In this document: in pieces, positions 1 to 9,371 of the stretch
Layout: each line of letters opens with the position of its first letter
Numbering within the stretch: position 1 is the first letter of the stretch
NCBI RefSeq assembly: GCF_020405205.1
Contig: NZ_CP084469.1
Coordinates: forward strand, 3,906,001 to 3,970,000
Length of the DNA: 64,000 nt
Direction: 5' to 3'
From: Natrinema salinisoli
Lineage (GTDB): Archaea; Halobacteriota; Halobacteria; Halobacteriales; Natrialbaceae
Translations under genes and position numbers: made by a program
The notes under the pieces: model-generated
Database searches by the model: none
Told to the model about the DNA's origin: nothing
The model's input: the letters and a program-made list of their open reading frames with translations, nothing else

Positions 1-944
1 AGCCTATACGTTCCGTTTTCGTATTCTACGACACCTTCATGACGAAGGTGATCGAGGTGGGCGAACGCCTCGCCGGGCCCGTGAACGATGTGAATCCCCT
101 CGAGGTCGCCGAACAGTTCCGCACTGACCGTCCAGGCGTCGGCCGGCCCGCGCTCGTTCAGGATCTCGAGGATCGTTTCCGTCCGCTCGCGGTGGTGTTC
201 GAGGATCGTTTCGATCCGCTCGGTCGGCTCCTCGATGGGATCGCGGTGCCCGGGCCAGACGCGGTCGTAGTCGCGATCGACGAGCCGTTCCAACGTGGCG
301 ACGTACTTCTCCAGGGGGTGCTCGACGCGGACGTCGGCACCGCCGACGTTCGGCGTGTACACCGGAAGGACGGCGTCACCGACGAACGCCTCGTCGCCCC
401 GTTCGATTTCGAAACAGCACAGCCCCGCCGCGTGCCCCGGTGCGTGAACCGTCTCGAGGGTTCGACCCCCGACGTCGAGCCGGTCCCCGTCTTGGATCGG
501 CGTCGGATCGGCCGGGCGCCCTTCGATATCCGCCGACTCGAGGAATTCGAGGAGTTCGGTTCGAGCCTCGTCGGGAACGCCCCACTGCTCGAGGAGTTCC
601 CGGCGGCGGTCCTCGACGGTGGCGACGGCGTCGGGGTCTTGCGCGACCAGTGGCGCGTCGGCCTCGTGGACGTAGACCGTCGCGTCGCTTTCGGCCTGAA
701 TCTCGCCGGCCAACCCGGCGTGATCGACGTGGAAATGCGTGAGGACGATGTCGTCGACGTCGGCGAACTCGTAGCCCCGTTCGGCGAGCCCGTCGCGGAG
801 GTCCCGGCGAACGGACTCGAGCGCGATGCCGGTATCGACCAGCGCGAGTTCGTCTTCGGCGTCGTCGGCGAGGACGTAGGCGTTGTTCCGGCCCTCGAAT
901 TCGTCGTTGCCGAGCGAAATGCGGTCCATGTCCGCTACCGACAT
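1..944 (-). CDS. MBL-fold metallohydrolase (3' end outside window)
   Basis: Read on the minus strand from the ATG at 944, the frame stays open to the window edge (about 314 codons visible). Around residue 60 it carries the metallo-beta-lactamase signature THFHVDHAG, preceded by a LVDTGIALES strand, and later HAPGHAAGLCCF and GDAVLP, which supply further metal ligands of the fold. This is the architecture of glyoxalase II/beta-lactamase-like zinc hydrolases. A C-terminal segment after the metal sites (EHHRERTETILEIL, then GEAFAHLDHL) resembles the winged-helix-like tail of LACTB2-type members. A second in-frame ATG lies at 929. Substrate unknown; the family call is firm, the specific role is not. 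Confidence 0.85.
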   Translation of the reverse strand, partial: MSVADMDRISLGNDEFEGRNNAYVLADDAEDELALVDTGIALESVRRDLRDGLAERGYEFADVDDIVLTHFHVDHAGLAGEIQAESDATVYVHEADAPLVAQDPDAVATVEDRRRELLEQWGVPDEARTELLEFLESADIEGRPADPTPIQDGDRLDVGGRTLETVHAPGHAAGLCCFEIERGDEAFVGDAVLPVYTPNVGGADVRVEHPLEKYVATLERLVDRDYDRVWPGHRDPIEEPTERIETILEHHRERTETILEILNERGPADAWTVSAELFGDLEGIHIVHGPGEAFAHLDHLRHEGVVEYENGTYR

Positions 945-1219
945 GTTTCGCGTTAATAATTCGCGCGGTATCGGAACGAGGGGCCGGATCGACGGGAGCG
1001 GGCGGTGGCCATTCGACGCAATCGAATAGCGATGGGGCTCACGACAGGCGGGAAAATACGGTTTCGAAACCGGGGACGATCCGTTCAGGTCTCGGACATC
1101 GGTGATACCCTTCGCTACGATTACGGATTCGGGTCGTAGATGTCGGTATTCTCCCCCTCACTCGACGTAATCAACGAGTTGCCAACCGTGATCAACGAGG
1201 AACTGCTGGAGAGTCCGAA

Positions 1220-2716
1220 TTAGCCCTCGAGTTCGGCGCGCAGTAGCTGATTCACGTCGCCGGGGTCCGCACTGCCGTCGGTCTTTTGCATGACCTGGCC
1301 CACGAGGAAGTTGATCGCGCCGTCGTCGCCGGACTCGTAGTCGTCGACGGCGTCGGGGTTCTCGTCGATCGCTTCGACGACGGCCTGCTGGACTTCGTCC
1401 TCGCCGGTTTTGCCCAGTCCCTCCTCCGCGACGATCTCGTCGGGAGTCCGACCGTCGTCGAGCATCGAACGCAATACCGTCTCGCGGGCGTTTTTCGCCG
1501 TGATCTCGTCGTCGGCGACGAGTTCGACGAGCCGTTTGATCTCCTCGAGCCGTCCCTCGATCCCGGTGATTTCGATGTCGCGGTAGTTGAGTTCGCCCAG
1601 CAGGTTGTCCGCGACCCAGGTCGCCGCGAGGTCGGGGTCGTACTCGCCGGCGACGTCCTCGTAGAAGTCCGCGACCTGTTTCGTCGAGGTGAGTTTCGAG
1701 GCTGCCTCCTCGCTCAGTCCGTACTCCGCCTGGAACCGCTCGCGGCGGGCCGAGGGCAGTTCCGGAATCGCGATCTCGTCTTTCCAGTTCGAGACGCGCA
1801 GCGGCGGCAGGTCGGCCTCCTCGAAGTACCGGTAGTCCTTCTCCTCTTCCTTCGAGCGCATCGAGACCGTGATTCCCCGACTTTCGTCCCAGTGGCGGGT
1901 CTCCTGCTCGACCGCCCGCCCGCGCTGGATGGCGTTCTTCTGGCGAGTCTCCTCGTAGGCCAGGGCCTTCTCAGCCCCCTTGTGACTCGAGATGTTCTTG
2001 ACCTCGGTCCGATTCGCGGCCTCGAGCGCGTCCATTCCGATCTCGTCGGTGTCGTCGCCGTCGATATCTTCTTCGGGGATGATCGAGAGGTTGGCGTCGA
2101 TCCGCAGGCTGCCGTCGCGTTCGGCGTCGAAGACGCCAAGGTACTCGAGCACTTCCTCGAGTTCGGCGAGGAACGCCCGCACTTCGCTCGGACTGCGGAA
2201 GTCCGGTGCGGTGACGATCTCCATCAGGGGCGTGCCGGCGCGGTCGTAGTCGACGAGGGTGTACTCCGCCGAATCGATGCCGCCACCGCCGCCCACGTGC
2301 TGGAGGCTGCCCGGGTCCTCCTCGAGGTGGGCGCGTTCGATCGCGACGGTCCGGCGCTGCCCCTCGACGGCGATCTCGAGCTCGCCCTCTTGACAGATCG
2401 GCTCGTCGTACTGGGTGATCTGGAAGTTCTTGGGCAGGTCGGGGTAGTAGTAGTTCTTCCGGTGGAAGCGGGTCTCCTCTGGAATGTCGGCGTCGATCGC
2501 CTTGCCGATCTTGACCGCGGCCTCGACGGCGGCCTCGTTGAGTACCGGTAGGGCCCCCGGGAGCCCGAGACAGACGGGGCAGACGTTGTCGTTCGGCTCG
2601 TCGCTCGGCTCGGTCGAACAGCCACAGAAGATCTTCGTGTCGGTCTCCAGCTGGACGTGGACCTCGAGCCCGATGACGGTCACGAGGTCGCCCTGCTGGA
2701 CGGTCTGGGCAGTCAT
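1220..2716 (-). CDS. gatB: Aspartyl/glutamyl-tRNA amidotransferase subunit B
   Basis: GatB of the GatCAB amidotransferase, which converts misacylated Glu-tRNA(Gln) or Asp-tRNA(Asn) to the amide form; needed where GlnRS or AsnRS is missing. The N-terminus has the hallmark IGLEVHVQL followed by CGCSTEP and NVCPVCLGLPGALPVLN, supplying the Cys zinc ligands, then FHRKNYYYPDLPKNFQITQYD. The C-terminal YqeY-like tail ends with NFLVGQVMQKT. The start is put at ATG 2716 (MTAQTV), giving 498 residues, because an upstream GTG at 2737 would sit too close to the TATA-like ttttacc near 2750. gatA and gatC are not adjacent. Normal length for the family. Confidence 0.95.
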   Translation of the reverse strand: MTAQTVQQGDLVTVIGLEVHVQLETDTKIFCGCSTEPSDEPNDNVCPVCLGLPGALPVLNEAAVEAAVKIGKAIDADIPEETRFHRKNYYYPDLPKNFQITQYDEPICQEGELEIAVEGQRRTVAIERAHLEEDPGSLQHVGGGGGIDSAEYTLVDYDRAGTPLMEIVTAPDFRSPSEVRAFLAELEEVLEYLGVFDAERDGSLRIDANLSIIPEEDIDGDDTDEIGMDALEAANRTEVKNISSHKGAEKALAYEETRQKNAIQRGRAVEQETRHWDESRGITVSMRSKEEEKDYRYFEEADLPPLRVSNWKDEIAIPELPSARRERFQAEYGLSEEAASKLTSTKQVADFYEDVAGEYDPDLAATWVADNLLGELNYRDIEITGIEGRLEEIKRLVELVADDEITAKNARETVLRSMLDDGRTPDEIVAEEGLGKTGEDEVQQAVVEAIDENPDAVDDYESGDDGAINFLVGQVMQKTDGSADPGDVNQLLRAELEG

Positions 2717-2861
2717 TGAAAACCGGTTCGGCCCCACGGGGGTAAAACGTAACGGGACGGGCTCGCGAGCGTTCGATGCTGGTCGCGAAATTCGCTCGTC
2801 TAGTGGCGCCGTCCCCGAGTGGATCCGTACTCCGTAGCCTCGAACCGCTCATCTCGGGAAT

Positions 2862-5800
2862 TTACGCGTCAGTAGACGGAAGCGTGAACGAAAACGTCGA
2901 TCCCTCGCCGGGTTCCGACTCGACCCAGATGTCGCCACCGTGTCGTTCGACGATCCGCTCGCACAGGGCCAGCCCGATCCCCGTGCCGGAATACTCCTCG
3001 CGGCTGTGCAAGCGCTGGAACACGTCGAAGATGCGGTTCGCGTCCTCGGTGTCGATGCCGATTCCCTCGTCGCGTACCGACACGACCCAGTCCGGCCCAT
3101 CGCGTTCGGCTGAAACGTGAATCCGCGGAGCGGCGTCGCCGCTGTACTCGATGGCGTTCTCCAACAGGTTCTGAAACACCTGTCGGAGTTGACTGGCGTC
3201 GCCTTCGACGGGGGGAAGCTCTTCAGCGGTGATCTCGGCGCCGCTTCTTTCGATCGTTAGCTGCAAGTCGTCGCGGACCTCATCGAGGACGTCTCCCAGT
3301 TCGACCGGCTCTAACGGTTCGCCTTGCGTCTCGACGCGGGAGTATTTGAGCAACCCGTCGATCATCGCACGCATCCGTTCAGCCCCGTCGACGGCGAACT
3401 CGACGAACTCCTGTGCATCCTCCTCAAGGTCGTCGGCGTAGCGGCTCTCGAGCAGCTGCAGGTAGCTCGACACCATCCGGAGGGGCTCTTGGAGGTCGTG
3501 GGAGGCGGCGTAGGCGAACTGCTCGAGGCGTTCGTTCGATTCCTCGAGCCGCTCGATCACCTTTTCTAGCCGTCGTTCGCGTTTTTTGTGCTCGGTAATG
3601 TCGTGGGCCGCCCCGCGGAGCGAAACGACGTGGCCGTCGTCGGTCTCCGGAACCCCCTGCAGCCGAAGCCACCGCATCTCGCCGCTTTCCGTGTGGACCC
3701 GCACCTCGACGTCGAAAGACTCCCCGGACGCGAGCGCTTCCTCGACGGCGGCCTCGACGATCGGTTGGTCCTTCTCGTGATACATATCGATCGCCTCCTC
3801 GAGTGGCGGTTCCTCGTCGCCGTCTACCGCCAGGAGCTCGAAGATGTGGTCGGTCCAGAACACGTCCCTCGTCTCCGTGTCGATCTCCCAGCCGCCGACG
3901 TCTGCGATGCGCTCGGTCTTCTCGAGCAGATCGAGCGCCCGCTCGAGTTCGCGTTTGCGCGCTTTGCGCTCGGTGATATCCTGAGCGAAGCTCAGTCCGG
4001 CGAAGATCTCGCCGTCGGCGTCTCGCAGCGGCGTCGCCCACACCTGCCAGTGGCGACCGACGACCTCGGTCTGAACGCTGCCGGTCTCTCCGTCCTCGAT
4101 AGCGGCCCGGAACAGCGGCTCGAGGTCCGCCACGGCGTCGTCCGGATAGAGCTCCGGCATCCGCGCCCCCTCGACTTCTTCTTTGCTCGGCGCCGGGTCG
4201 CCGATTTTCTCGCCCGCCGCCAGCGTGTATCGGAGATCGCGGTCGTAGACGCCGACCACGCCGTTCGGGAAGTGTTCGGCTAACGTTCGGTAGCGCCGCT
4301 CCGATTCCGCGAGCCGTCGCTGGGCCGTCCTGCGCTCGGTGATATCGCTCAAGGTGACGACCCCGCGTGTCACCTCGCCGGCCTCGTCTCGGATCGGCAT
4401 GCCCTCCAGCTCGACGATCAGGCGCTCGCCGTCGACGGCGTCGATCTCGAAGATGTCGGAGTCGGTGACCGCTTCCCCGTTAACGACCCGCGCCAACGTC
4501 ATTTCCTCGGGTTCGACTCGCTCGCCCGAATCGGCCCACCGTACTGGGTATCGTTCGTACTCGTCGACGGAACTGGCGTCGAACACGTCCCCTCCCCAGA
4601 TCGCACGCGCGGTATCGTTGGCTTCGACGATCTCGCCGTCCGCTTCCGCGACCACGACGCCGACCGGGAGTACCTCGAACAGGGTCTCGAGCTCGCGTTC
4701 GCGCTCCTTGCGCTCGGTGACGTCCTCGGCGATGCCGACGATCCGGGTCACCTCGCGACTCTCGTCGTTAGCTTCGGCCGTCCGCGCGTTGACCCACCGG
4801 ACCTCGCCGTCGGGCCGGACGATCCGGAACTCTTCCTCGTACTCTTCCTCCGGAAGTTTCGCCCACGCGTCGAGGACGCGGTCACGGTCCTCGGGATGGA
4901 GCGCCTCCGCGAACGCGTACGGGTCCTCGTAGAGCGCTTCGCGGTCGCGCCCGTAGACCTCCTCGTAGGCCGGATTGACGTACAGGAACTCCTCGGTGTC
5001 CGGAGTCATCATCCAGACGATCTCGTCCAAGTTCTCCGTGACCGTCCGGAATTTGGCCTCGCTCTCGCGGAGGTCCCGTTCCGCCTCCTTTCGATCCGTG
5101 ATATCCTGGACCATCACCATCCCCCCGGAAACGTCGCCCTCGTCGTCTTCGACGGGGACGGTGTGTGCGTACCAGTGACGGTCGCGGAACTCGAACTCGA
5201 AGGTGGAGCGCTCGCCGGCGAGCGCGGCTCGGTACTTCGGCTCGAGCCTGTCGGCCAATTCCTCGGGATACCGCTCCAGAATGTCCTGCCCGACGATTTC
5301 GTCAGCAGAGTCCTCCAGGTCTTCGATTATCTCACCGCCGACGGTCGTGTACTGCAGCTTCTCGTCGAACAGTGCGACCGCTCCGTTCGGGAAATGCTCG
5401 ACGAGCGTCCGAGAGCGGCGTTCGGATTCCCTGAGTTTGCGTTCGCGCTCCTTGCGCTCGGTGATGTCGCGGAAGTACACCGACAGCCCCGTTTCGGAGG
5501 GGTACGCGTTCACCTCCGCCCAGATTCCGAAGGGCTCGGAATACCGTTCGAACGAGACGGGTTCCTGGCTCTCCATCGCGTCGCGGAATCGGTCGGAGAG
5601 GGGAGAATCGGCGGCTTCCGGAAACACGTCCCACACGTTCCGTCCGAGTAACTCGTCCCGCGTTCGCCCCATGAACTCCGCGGCCCGCTCGTTGACGTGG
5701 GTAAACCGGAACTGGTCGTCGACCGCGTAGAACGCATCGGAGATCCGACCGAAAATCTCGTCCAGTTCGGTCTCGAGTTCCCGTTCGCGCTCTTTCAGTG

Positions 5801-6626
5801 CGGTGATGTCCTCGCCGGTCGTGACGACGCGATCGATCTCGCCGGCGTCGTTGAAGACGGGTGCCGCATTGACCGACAGCCAGCGCGAGTCGCCGCTCGG
5901 TAGTTCGACCCGGAGTATCTCCTCGTACACCGGATCACCAGTTTCGAGCGTTCGAGTGAAGGGGTGTTCGTCGACCGTGACCTCGCGACCGTTCTCGTCG
6001 TAGACCGTCCGATCCGACGGATCGTACTCCCCGGTTTCGTCTTCGGGAATCTCCAGAATTTCTCTGATCCGCTCGTTCATTCGCGTGACCCGTCCGTCGG
6101 TATCGAGCACCTGAACGCCGACGGGACTGGTCTCGAGAATTCGGTCGATCAGGTCGCGCTCGCGCTCGAGTTGTCGCTCGTGTTCGTCGAGCGTTTCCTC
6201 CGTTCGCTTTCTGTCGGTGACGTCGCGGACGATCCCGACCGATCCCTGAAAGTCACTGTCCTCGACGAGCAGACTCACCCGCAGCTCACAGTACCGCGTC
6301 TCGTCGGCGGCAGTTCGCGCTGCGATCTCGAATGTTTCGGTCAGCCGGTCGTCGTTCGCCACGCTCCGCTCGATTTCGCGCGCAATTCGTTCGACGTCGT
6401 CGTCCGCGAGCAGAATCGATACGTGTTCGCCGAGGAGTTCGTCGCGCGCGTAGCCGCTCATCTCGACGATGATATCGTTGACCGCGACGAACCGGCCGTC
6501 GGTATCGAGCTGGTAGATTCCGTCGTCGACCGTGTTCACGAGCGTCTGGTAGCGCTGAATCGCCACAGAATCGTCGACCTCGTCCGCCCAGAAGATCGCC
6601 TCTGCGGCATCCGCTCGTTTACTCAT
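2862..6626 (-). CDS. Multi-PAS sensor histidine kinase
   Basis: A 1254-residue soluble histidine kinase with no membrane segments. I count eight consecutive PAS/PAC units (about residues 25-135, 150-280, 285-400, 405-525, 527-650, 652-775, 778-900, 905-1030), each closed by a DITERK-like linker. Then follow a HisKA domain with H-box ASHDLQEPLRMV (phospho-acceptor His near 1042) and a HATPase_c domain with N-box NLLENAIEYSG, G1 DEGIGID and G2 GTGIGLALCERIVERHGG. PAS units 4 and 7 share HFPNG-V and look like an internal duplication. It presumably senses cytosolic or redox signals; no receiver domain or response regulator is nearby. A TATA-like box 27 bases upstream supports a leaderless start. 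Confidence 0.93.
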   Translation of the reverse strand: MSKRADAAEAIFWADEVDDSVAIQRYQTLVNTVDDGIYQLDTDGRFVAVNDIIVEMSGYARDELLGEHVSILLADDDVERIAREIERSVANDDRLTETFEIAARTAADETRYCELRVSLLVEDSDFQGSVGIVRDVTDRKRTEETLDEHERQLERERDLIDRILETSPVGVQVLDTDGRVTRMNERIREILEIPEDETGEYDPSDRTVYDENGREVTVDEHPFTRTLETGDPVYEEILRVELPSGDSRWLSVNAAPVFNDAGEIDRVVTTGEDITALKERERELETELDEIFGRISDAFYAVDDQFRFTHVNERAAEFMGRTRDELLGRNVWDVFPEAADSPLSDRFRDAMESQEPVSFERYSEPFGIWAEVNAYPSETGLSVYFRDITERKERERKLRESERRSRTLVEHFPNGAVALFDEKLQYTTVGGEIIEDLEDSADEIVGQDILERYPEELADRLEPKYRAALAGERSTFEFEFRDRHWYAHTVPVEDDEGDVSGGMVMVQDITDRKEAERDLRESEAKFRTVTENLDEIVWMMTPDTEEFLYVNPAYEEVYGRDREALYEDPYAFAEALHPEDRDRVLDAWAKLPEEEYEEEFRIVRPDGEVRWVNARTAEANDESREVTRIVGIAEDVTERKERERELETLFEVLPVGVVVAEADGEIVEANDTARAIWGGDVFDASSVDEYERYPVRWADSGERVEPEEMTLARVVNGEAVTDSDIFEIDAVDGERLIVELEGMPIRDEAGEVTRGVVTLSDITERRTAQRRLAESERRYRTLAEHFPNGVVGVYDRDLRYTLAAGEKIGDPAPSKEEVEGARMPELYPDDAVADLEPLFRAAIEDGETGSVQTEVVGRHWQVWATPLRDADGEIFAGLSFAQDITERKARKRELERALDLLEKTERIADVGGWEIDTETRDVFWTDHIFELLAVDGDEEPPLEEAIDMYHEKDQPIVEAAVEEALASGESFDVEVRVHTESGEMRWLRLQGVPETDDGHVVSLRGAAHDITEHKKRERRLEKVIERLEESNERLEQFAYAASHDLQEPLRMVSSYLQLLESRYADDLEEDAQEFVEFAVDGAERMRAMIDGLLKYSRVETQGEPLEPVELGDVLDEVRDDLQLTIERSGAEITAEELPPVEGDASQLRQVFQNLLENAIEYSGDAAPRIHVSAERDGPDWVVSVRDEGIGIDTEDANRIFDVFQRLHSREEYSGTGIGLALCERIVERHGGDIWVESEPGEGSTFSFTLPSTDA

Positions 6627-6649
6627 GCCCGTTGAGTAGCGGCATCGAG

Positions 6650-6656
6650 GATAAAA
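6650..6656 (-). promoter_or_regulatory. TATA-like box for the PAS kinase
   Basis: Minus-strand TTTTATC centred 27 bases before the ATG at 6626, the spacing expected for a leaderless archaeal transcript. The 247-base gap 6627-6873 also holds two copies of the 13-mer gactcgagatcgg (near 6789 and 6852), of unknown meaning. Confidence 0.55.
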
Positions 6657-6873
6657 CCCTGATGGTCACGGCTCTGCAGCGAATACCGCGCTCGTTCGTG
6701 GAGTGCGCCAAGGTACTGCGGATCGGAGATGCAAGCCACCCAGCAACAAAGAGAACGTCGGCGAACGAGATCGGTACGTGCGCCGGCGACTCGAGATCGG
6801 AGACCGAGACCGTGGTATCTCGGTGTCGGGACGATACGAAAACGGTCGCGCGGACTCGAGATCGGTCAGCTCC

Positions 6874-7857
6874 TCAGTACCGCCGCTCGAATATCGTTCC
6901 CGACTGGCCGACGACGAGCTGTGGCGATCGGGCGGTTTCGAGCGCGACCGCGAGCAGTTCGTTACCAGGTTGGAGGTCGACGAGCGTCGTCCAGTCGCCG
7001 TAGCGGCGTTCGAAGAGCGTACCGGTCGAAGAGACCGCCAGCGCGGTGTCGCGGTCGCGGGCGAGCGCGGCGATCGGCTGTTCGCCGAGGGTCGTCCGTG
7101 ACCAGTCGAGCCCGTCGTAGGTGTAGACGATGCCGTTGCCGCCCGCGACCGAGACGTGGCCGCTGTCTGTCGCCGCGACCGCCGCGAAATCGACGCCCGC
7201 GCCGCCGATCCCGATGCGGCTCCACGAGACCCCGGCGTCCCGGGACTCGAAGACGCCGCTGTCGGTGTCGACGACGTAGCCGTAGCCCAGCGGCGTGAGG
7301 TCGATGTCCGTCACGCTCGAGCCCGAGCCCGGTTCGATCACCTCGCTCCACTCGATGGTCGGGCCGTCGCGGCGACCGCGCAGGAGTTCGCCGGAGCTGT
7401 TGATGGCGGTGAGCCGTTCGTCGCCGGCCAGCCCGGCGACTGCGATCGCCGTCCAAGAGGTCGTCTTCCCCTTCGGCGCCGAGAAGTCTATCGTGCGGTC
7501 GGCGAGGACGTCGTAGAGCCCGAGCGCACCGCTGTCGCCGGCGACCCACATCGCGCGCCCGTTGCTCGTGACTGCCGCGGAGCGCAGGCCGTCGCCCCGA
7601 CCGCCGAGGCCGCCCTCGAGTTCGACGGTCCACTCGTCGCGATCGTCATCGCGTGCGAGGACGGTCCCGTTCTCGCCGACGGCGTACGCGCCGACGGCGG
7701 TCGGGACGACGTCGTACAGCGTCGCGTCGGTGGGAACGTCGGCGGCGACCCACTCGCTGTCGGCGTCGATACAGCCCGCGAGTGACAGCGACCCGGCCGC
7801 AGTGCCGATCGCTGCGAGGAGGGCGCGGCGGGACGTGTGGTAGCCGTGACTCGTCAT
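6874..7857 (-). CDS. Tat-exported propeller-like (YCF48-type) lipoprotein
   Basis: 327 residues. The N-terminus has a twin-arginine signal (SRRALLAAIGTAAGSLSL) ending in the lipobox LAGC, so it should be a folded lipoprotein on the outer face of the membrane. The rest is a series of short repeats of the type G-GYAVGENGTVLARDD / WVAGDSGALGLYDV / VVGQSGTIFERRY, typical of YCF48/BNR-like beta-propellers. It overlaps the upstream membrane-protein gene by ATGA (start 7857, previous stop 7854-7856), so the two are probably translationally coupled. A clear paralogue lies at 18906-20147 (same GDSGALG-YDV block). Function unknown; a scaffold or ligand-binding role is inference. Confidence 0.8.
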   Translation of the reverse strand: MTSHGYHTSRRALLAAIGTAAGSLSLAGCIDADSEWVAADVPTDATLYDVVPTAVGAYAVGENGTVLARDDDRDEWTVELEGGLGGRGDGLRSAAVTSNGRAMWVAGDSGALGLYDVLADRTIDFSAPKGKTTSWTAIAVAGLAGDERLTAINSSGELLRGRRDGPTIEWSEVIEPGSGSSVTDIDLTPLGYGYVVDTDSGVFESRDAGVSWSRIGIGGAGVDFAAVAATDSGHVSVAGGNGIVYTYDGLDWSRTTLGEQPIAALARDRDTALAVSSTGTLFERRYGDWTTLVDLQPGNELLAVALETARSPQLVVGQSGTIFERRY

Positions 7858-9341
7858 TCGTCGTCACGCATCGCGGAGTCCGCGTCGGTCGGCTGGCTCC
7901 GCGGGCCGTCCGATACTCGGGCGGCGCTGCGAGTATCGTACGACTGGTGGAACTCACCCGGCGGGGTGAACGCGCCCGGTGCGGAGGTCCGCTTGAGAAC
8001 CGCCGAGATGCGGACGACGTACGCGAACAGCACCGCGAGCGGGCTGAACGCGATCGCGAGCGCGACGCTCACGAGCACGAGCAGCCACCCCTCGAAGGCG
8101 ACCGGGGGGTAGCCGCTGGCGTAGATCATGATGACCAGCGTCGAGAGCAGGATCGCGCCCGTGCCGCTGTAGGTGATCAGCCGCGACAGCCGCGCGAGCT
8201 CCCGCTGGAGGTAGATCGTCGTGAAGTACTGTCGCGTCGCGTCCGCGGTGACGAACAGTTCGCGGAGCTCCGAGAGCAGCGACGCCGCTCGGTCCGACAG
8301 TTCCTCGTCGAACCGGCGCTCGAGTCGCCGCGCCTCGTTCGCAGCGCCGGCGTAGTCGTGGTCGATGGTCGGCAACACGACGGCGAACACCGACGTCGTC
8401 TCGCCGGTGAGCTGCGAGGAGAGCGCGCCCGTGTGCTCGCGGGTTCGTTCGGCGAAGCGGCAGACCGACTCGAGGGCGGAGATCGGCGTTCCGTCGGACC
8501 AGTTGGTATCTACTCGGCTGCGCTCGCTCCCGCCGTCGGAGTTCCGATCCGTGCAGCCGGCCTCGGTGGCGAGTTCGTCCGCGCGGCTGCCGAGCGTGCC
8601 GGCCAGCCGGGCGAGGAACGGGGCCGGATCGGTCGGACTGATACCGTCGCCCTCGGTCTGGGCCTCGACGCGGGTGCGGAACGCCTGGACGCCGTCGATG
8701 CGTTCGGTGAGTCGATCGGGCGTTCCGAACAGTCGCGAAATGATCAACTGGTTGACCGCGACGACGATCGGGATGAAGGAGAACAGACCCGCGATCATCG
8801 TACTGAACATCGTCGTGACGAACCGGCTCTCGCGGACGCCGATGACGTCGTTGATGCCCAGGAGGAGCGCGAGGGCGAAGACGCCGGCGACGAACCCGCC
8901 GACGATAACCCGGCGATCGCCCTCGAGCGAGAGCCACCGCTGTGCTCGGCGACGCGACTGGGTGTCGGTGAGGTACCGCGATGCGATTCGGACGCCGCTC
9001 CAGAGGAGGCGGCCGCCGACCACCAGTGCGGTGACCAGCAGTCGGAGGACGGAACTGACGAGAGAGAGCCCGAGCGATGCGGGATCCTTCTCATGGGCTT
9101 CGGTATCGTGATCCTCGCCGTCGACGTCGTCGTCAGTGTCGTCGGCACCTGTCTCGTCGCTGCCAGTGGCGGTGTCGTCGCTGTCAGTGACAGTGTCATC
9201 GCTGCTGGTATCGGTGCTCGCAGCGGCGTTCGAGCGGTCCGTGTCGGAGTCGGCTCCGGAATCAGACGTGGTACGTGCCTCGGAGGGCAGGGGCGAGTCG
9301 GAGTCGCGTTCGGAATCTGGCGGTGATGGATCGTCAGTCAT
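7854..9341 (-). CDS. Membrane protein with acidic Ser/Thr/Asp-rich N-terminus
   Basis: 495 residues, family not recognised. Residues 1-85 are almost only D, S, T, E and G (disordered). Hydrophobic segments then occur near 93-115 (SLVSSVLRLLVTALVVGG), 147-168, 180-205 (TMIAGLFSFIPIVVAVNQL) and as a pair near 390-450 (ILLSTLVIMIYASGY, WLLVLVSVALAIAFSPLAVLFAYVV). A large soluble segment of about 180 residues separates the second and third groups. It is the first gene of a coupled pair with the propeller-like lipoprotein (ATGA overlap at 7854-7857), so a membrane complex of the two is plausible inference. Confidence 0.75.
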   Translation of the reverse strand: MTDDPSPPDSERDSDSPLPSEARTTSDSGADSDTDRSNAAASTDTSSDDTVTDSDDTATGSDETGADDTDDDVDGEDHDTEAHEKDPASLGLSLVSSVLRLLVTALVVGGRLLWSGVRIASRYLTDTQSRRRAQRWLSLEGDRRVIVGGFVAGVFALALLLGINDVIGVRESRFVTTMFSTMIAGLFSFIPIVVAVNQLIISRLFGTPDRLTERIDGVQAFRTRVEAQTEGDGISPTDPAPFLARLAGTLGSRADELATEAGCTDRNSDGGSERSRVDTNWSDGTPISALESVCRFAERTREHTGALSSQLTGETTSVFAVVLPTIDHDYAGAANEARRLERRFDEELSDRAASLLSELRELFVTADATRQYFTTIYLQRELARLSRLITYSGTGAILLSTLVIMIYASGYPPVAFEGWLLVLVSVALAIAFSPLAVLFAYVVRISAVLKRTSAPGAFTPPGEFHQSYDTRSAARVSDGPRSQPTDADSAMRDDE

Positions 9342-9371
9342 GGGATACTGAGCGCGGTATCGGCGAGTGAC

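Noticed and set aside
39-956. Long plus-strand frame at the left edge.
   Set aside because: It mirrors the MBL-fold gene on the other strand, which has the metal-binding motif.
1140-1223. A 27-codon frame (MSVFSPSLDVINELPTVINEE and on) beside the end of gatB with two gt-atcaacgag copies.
   Set aside because: No promoter at proper spacing, no domain, overlaps the gatB stop; likely chance or the end of a decayed gene.
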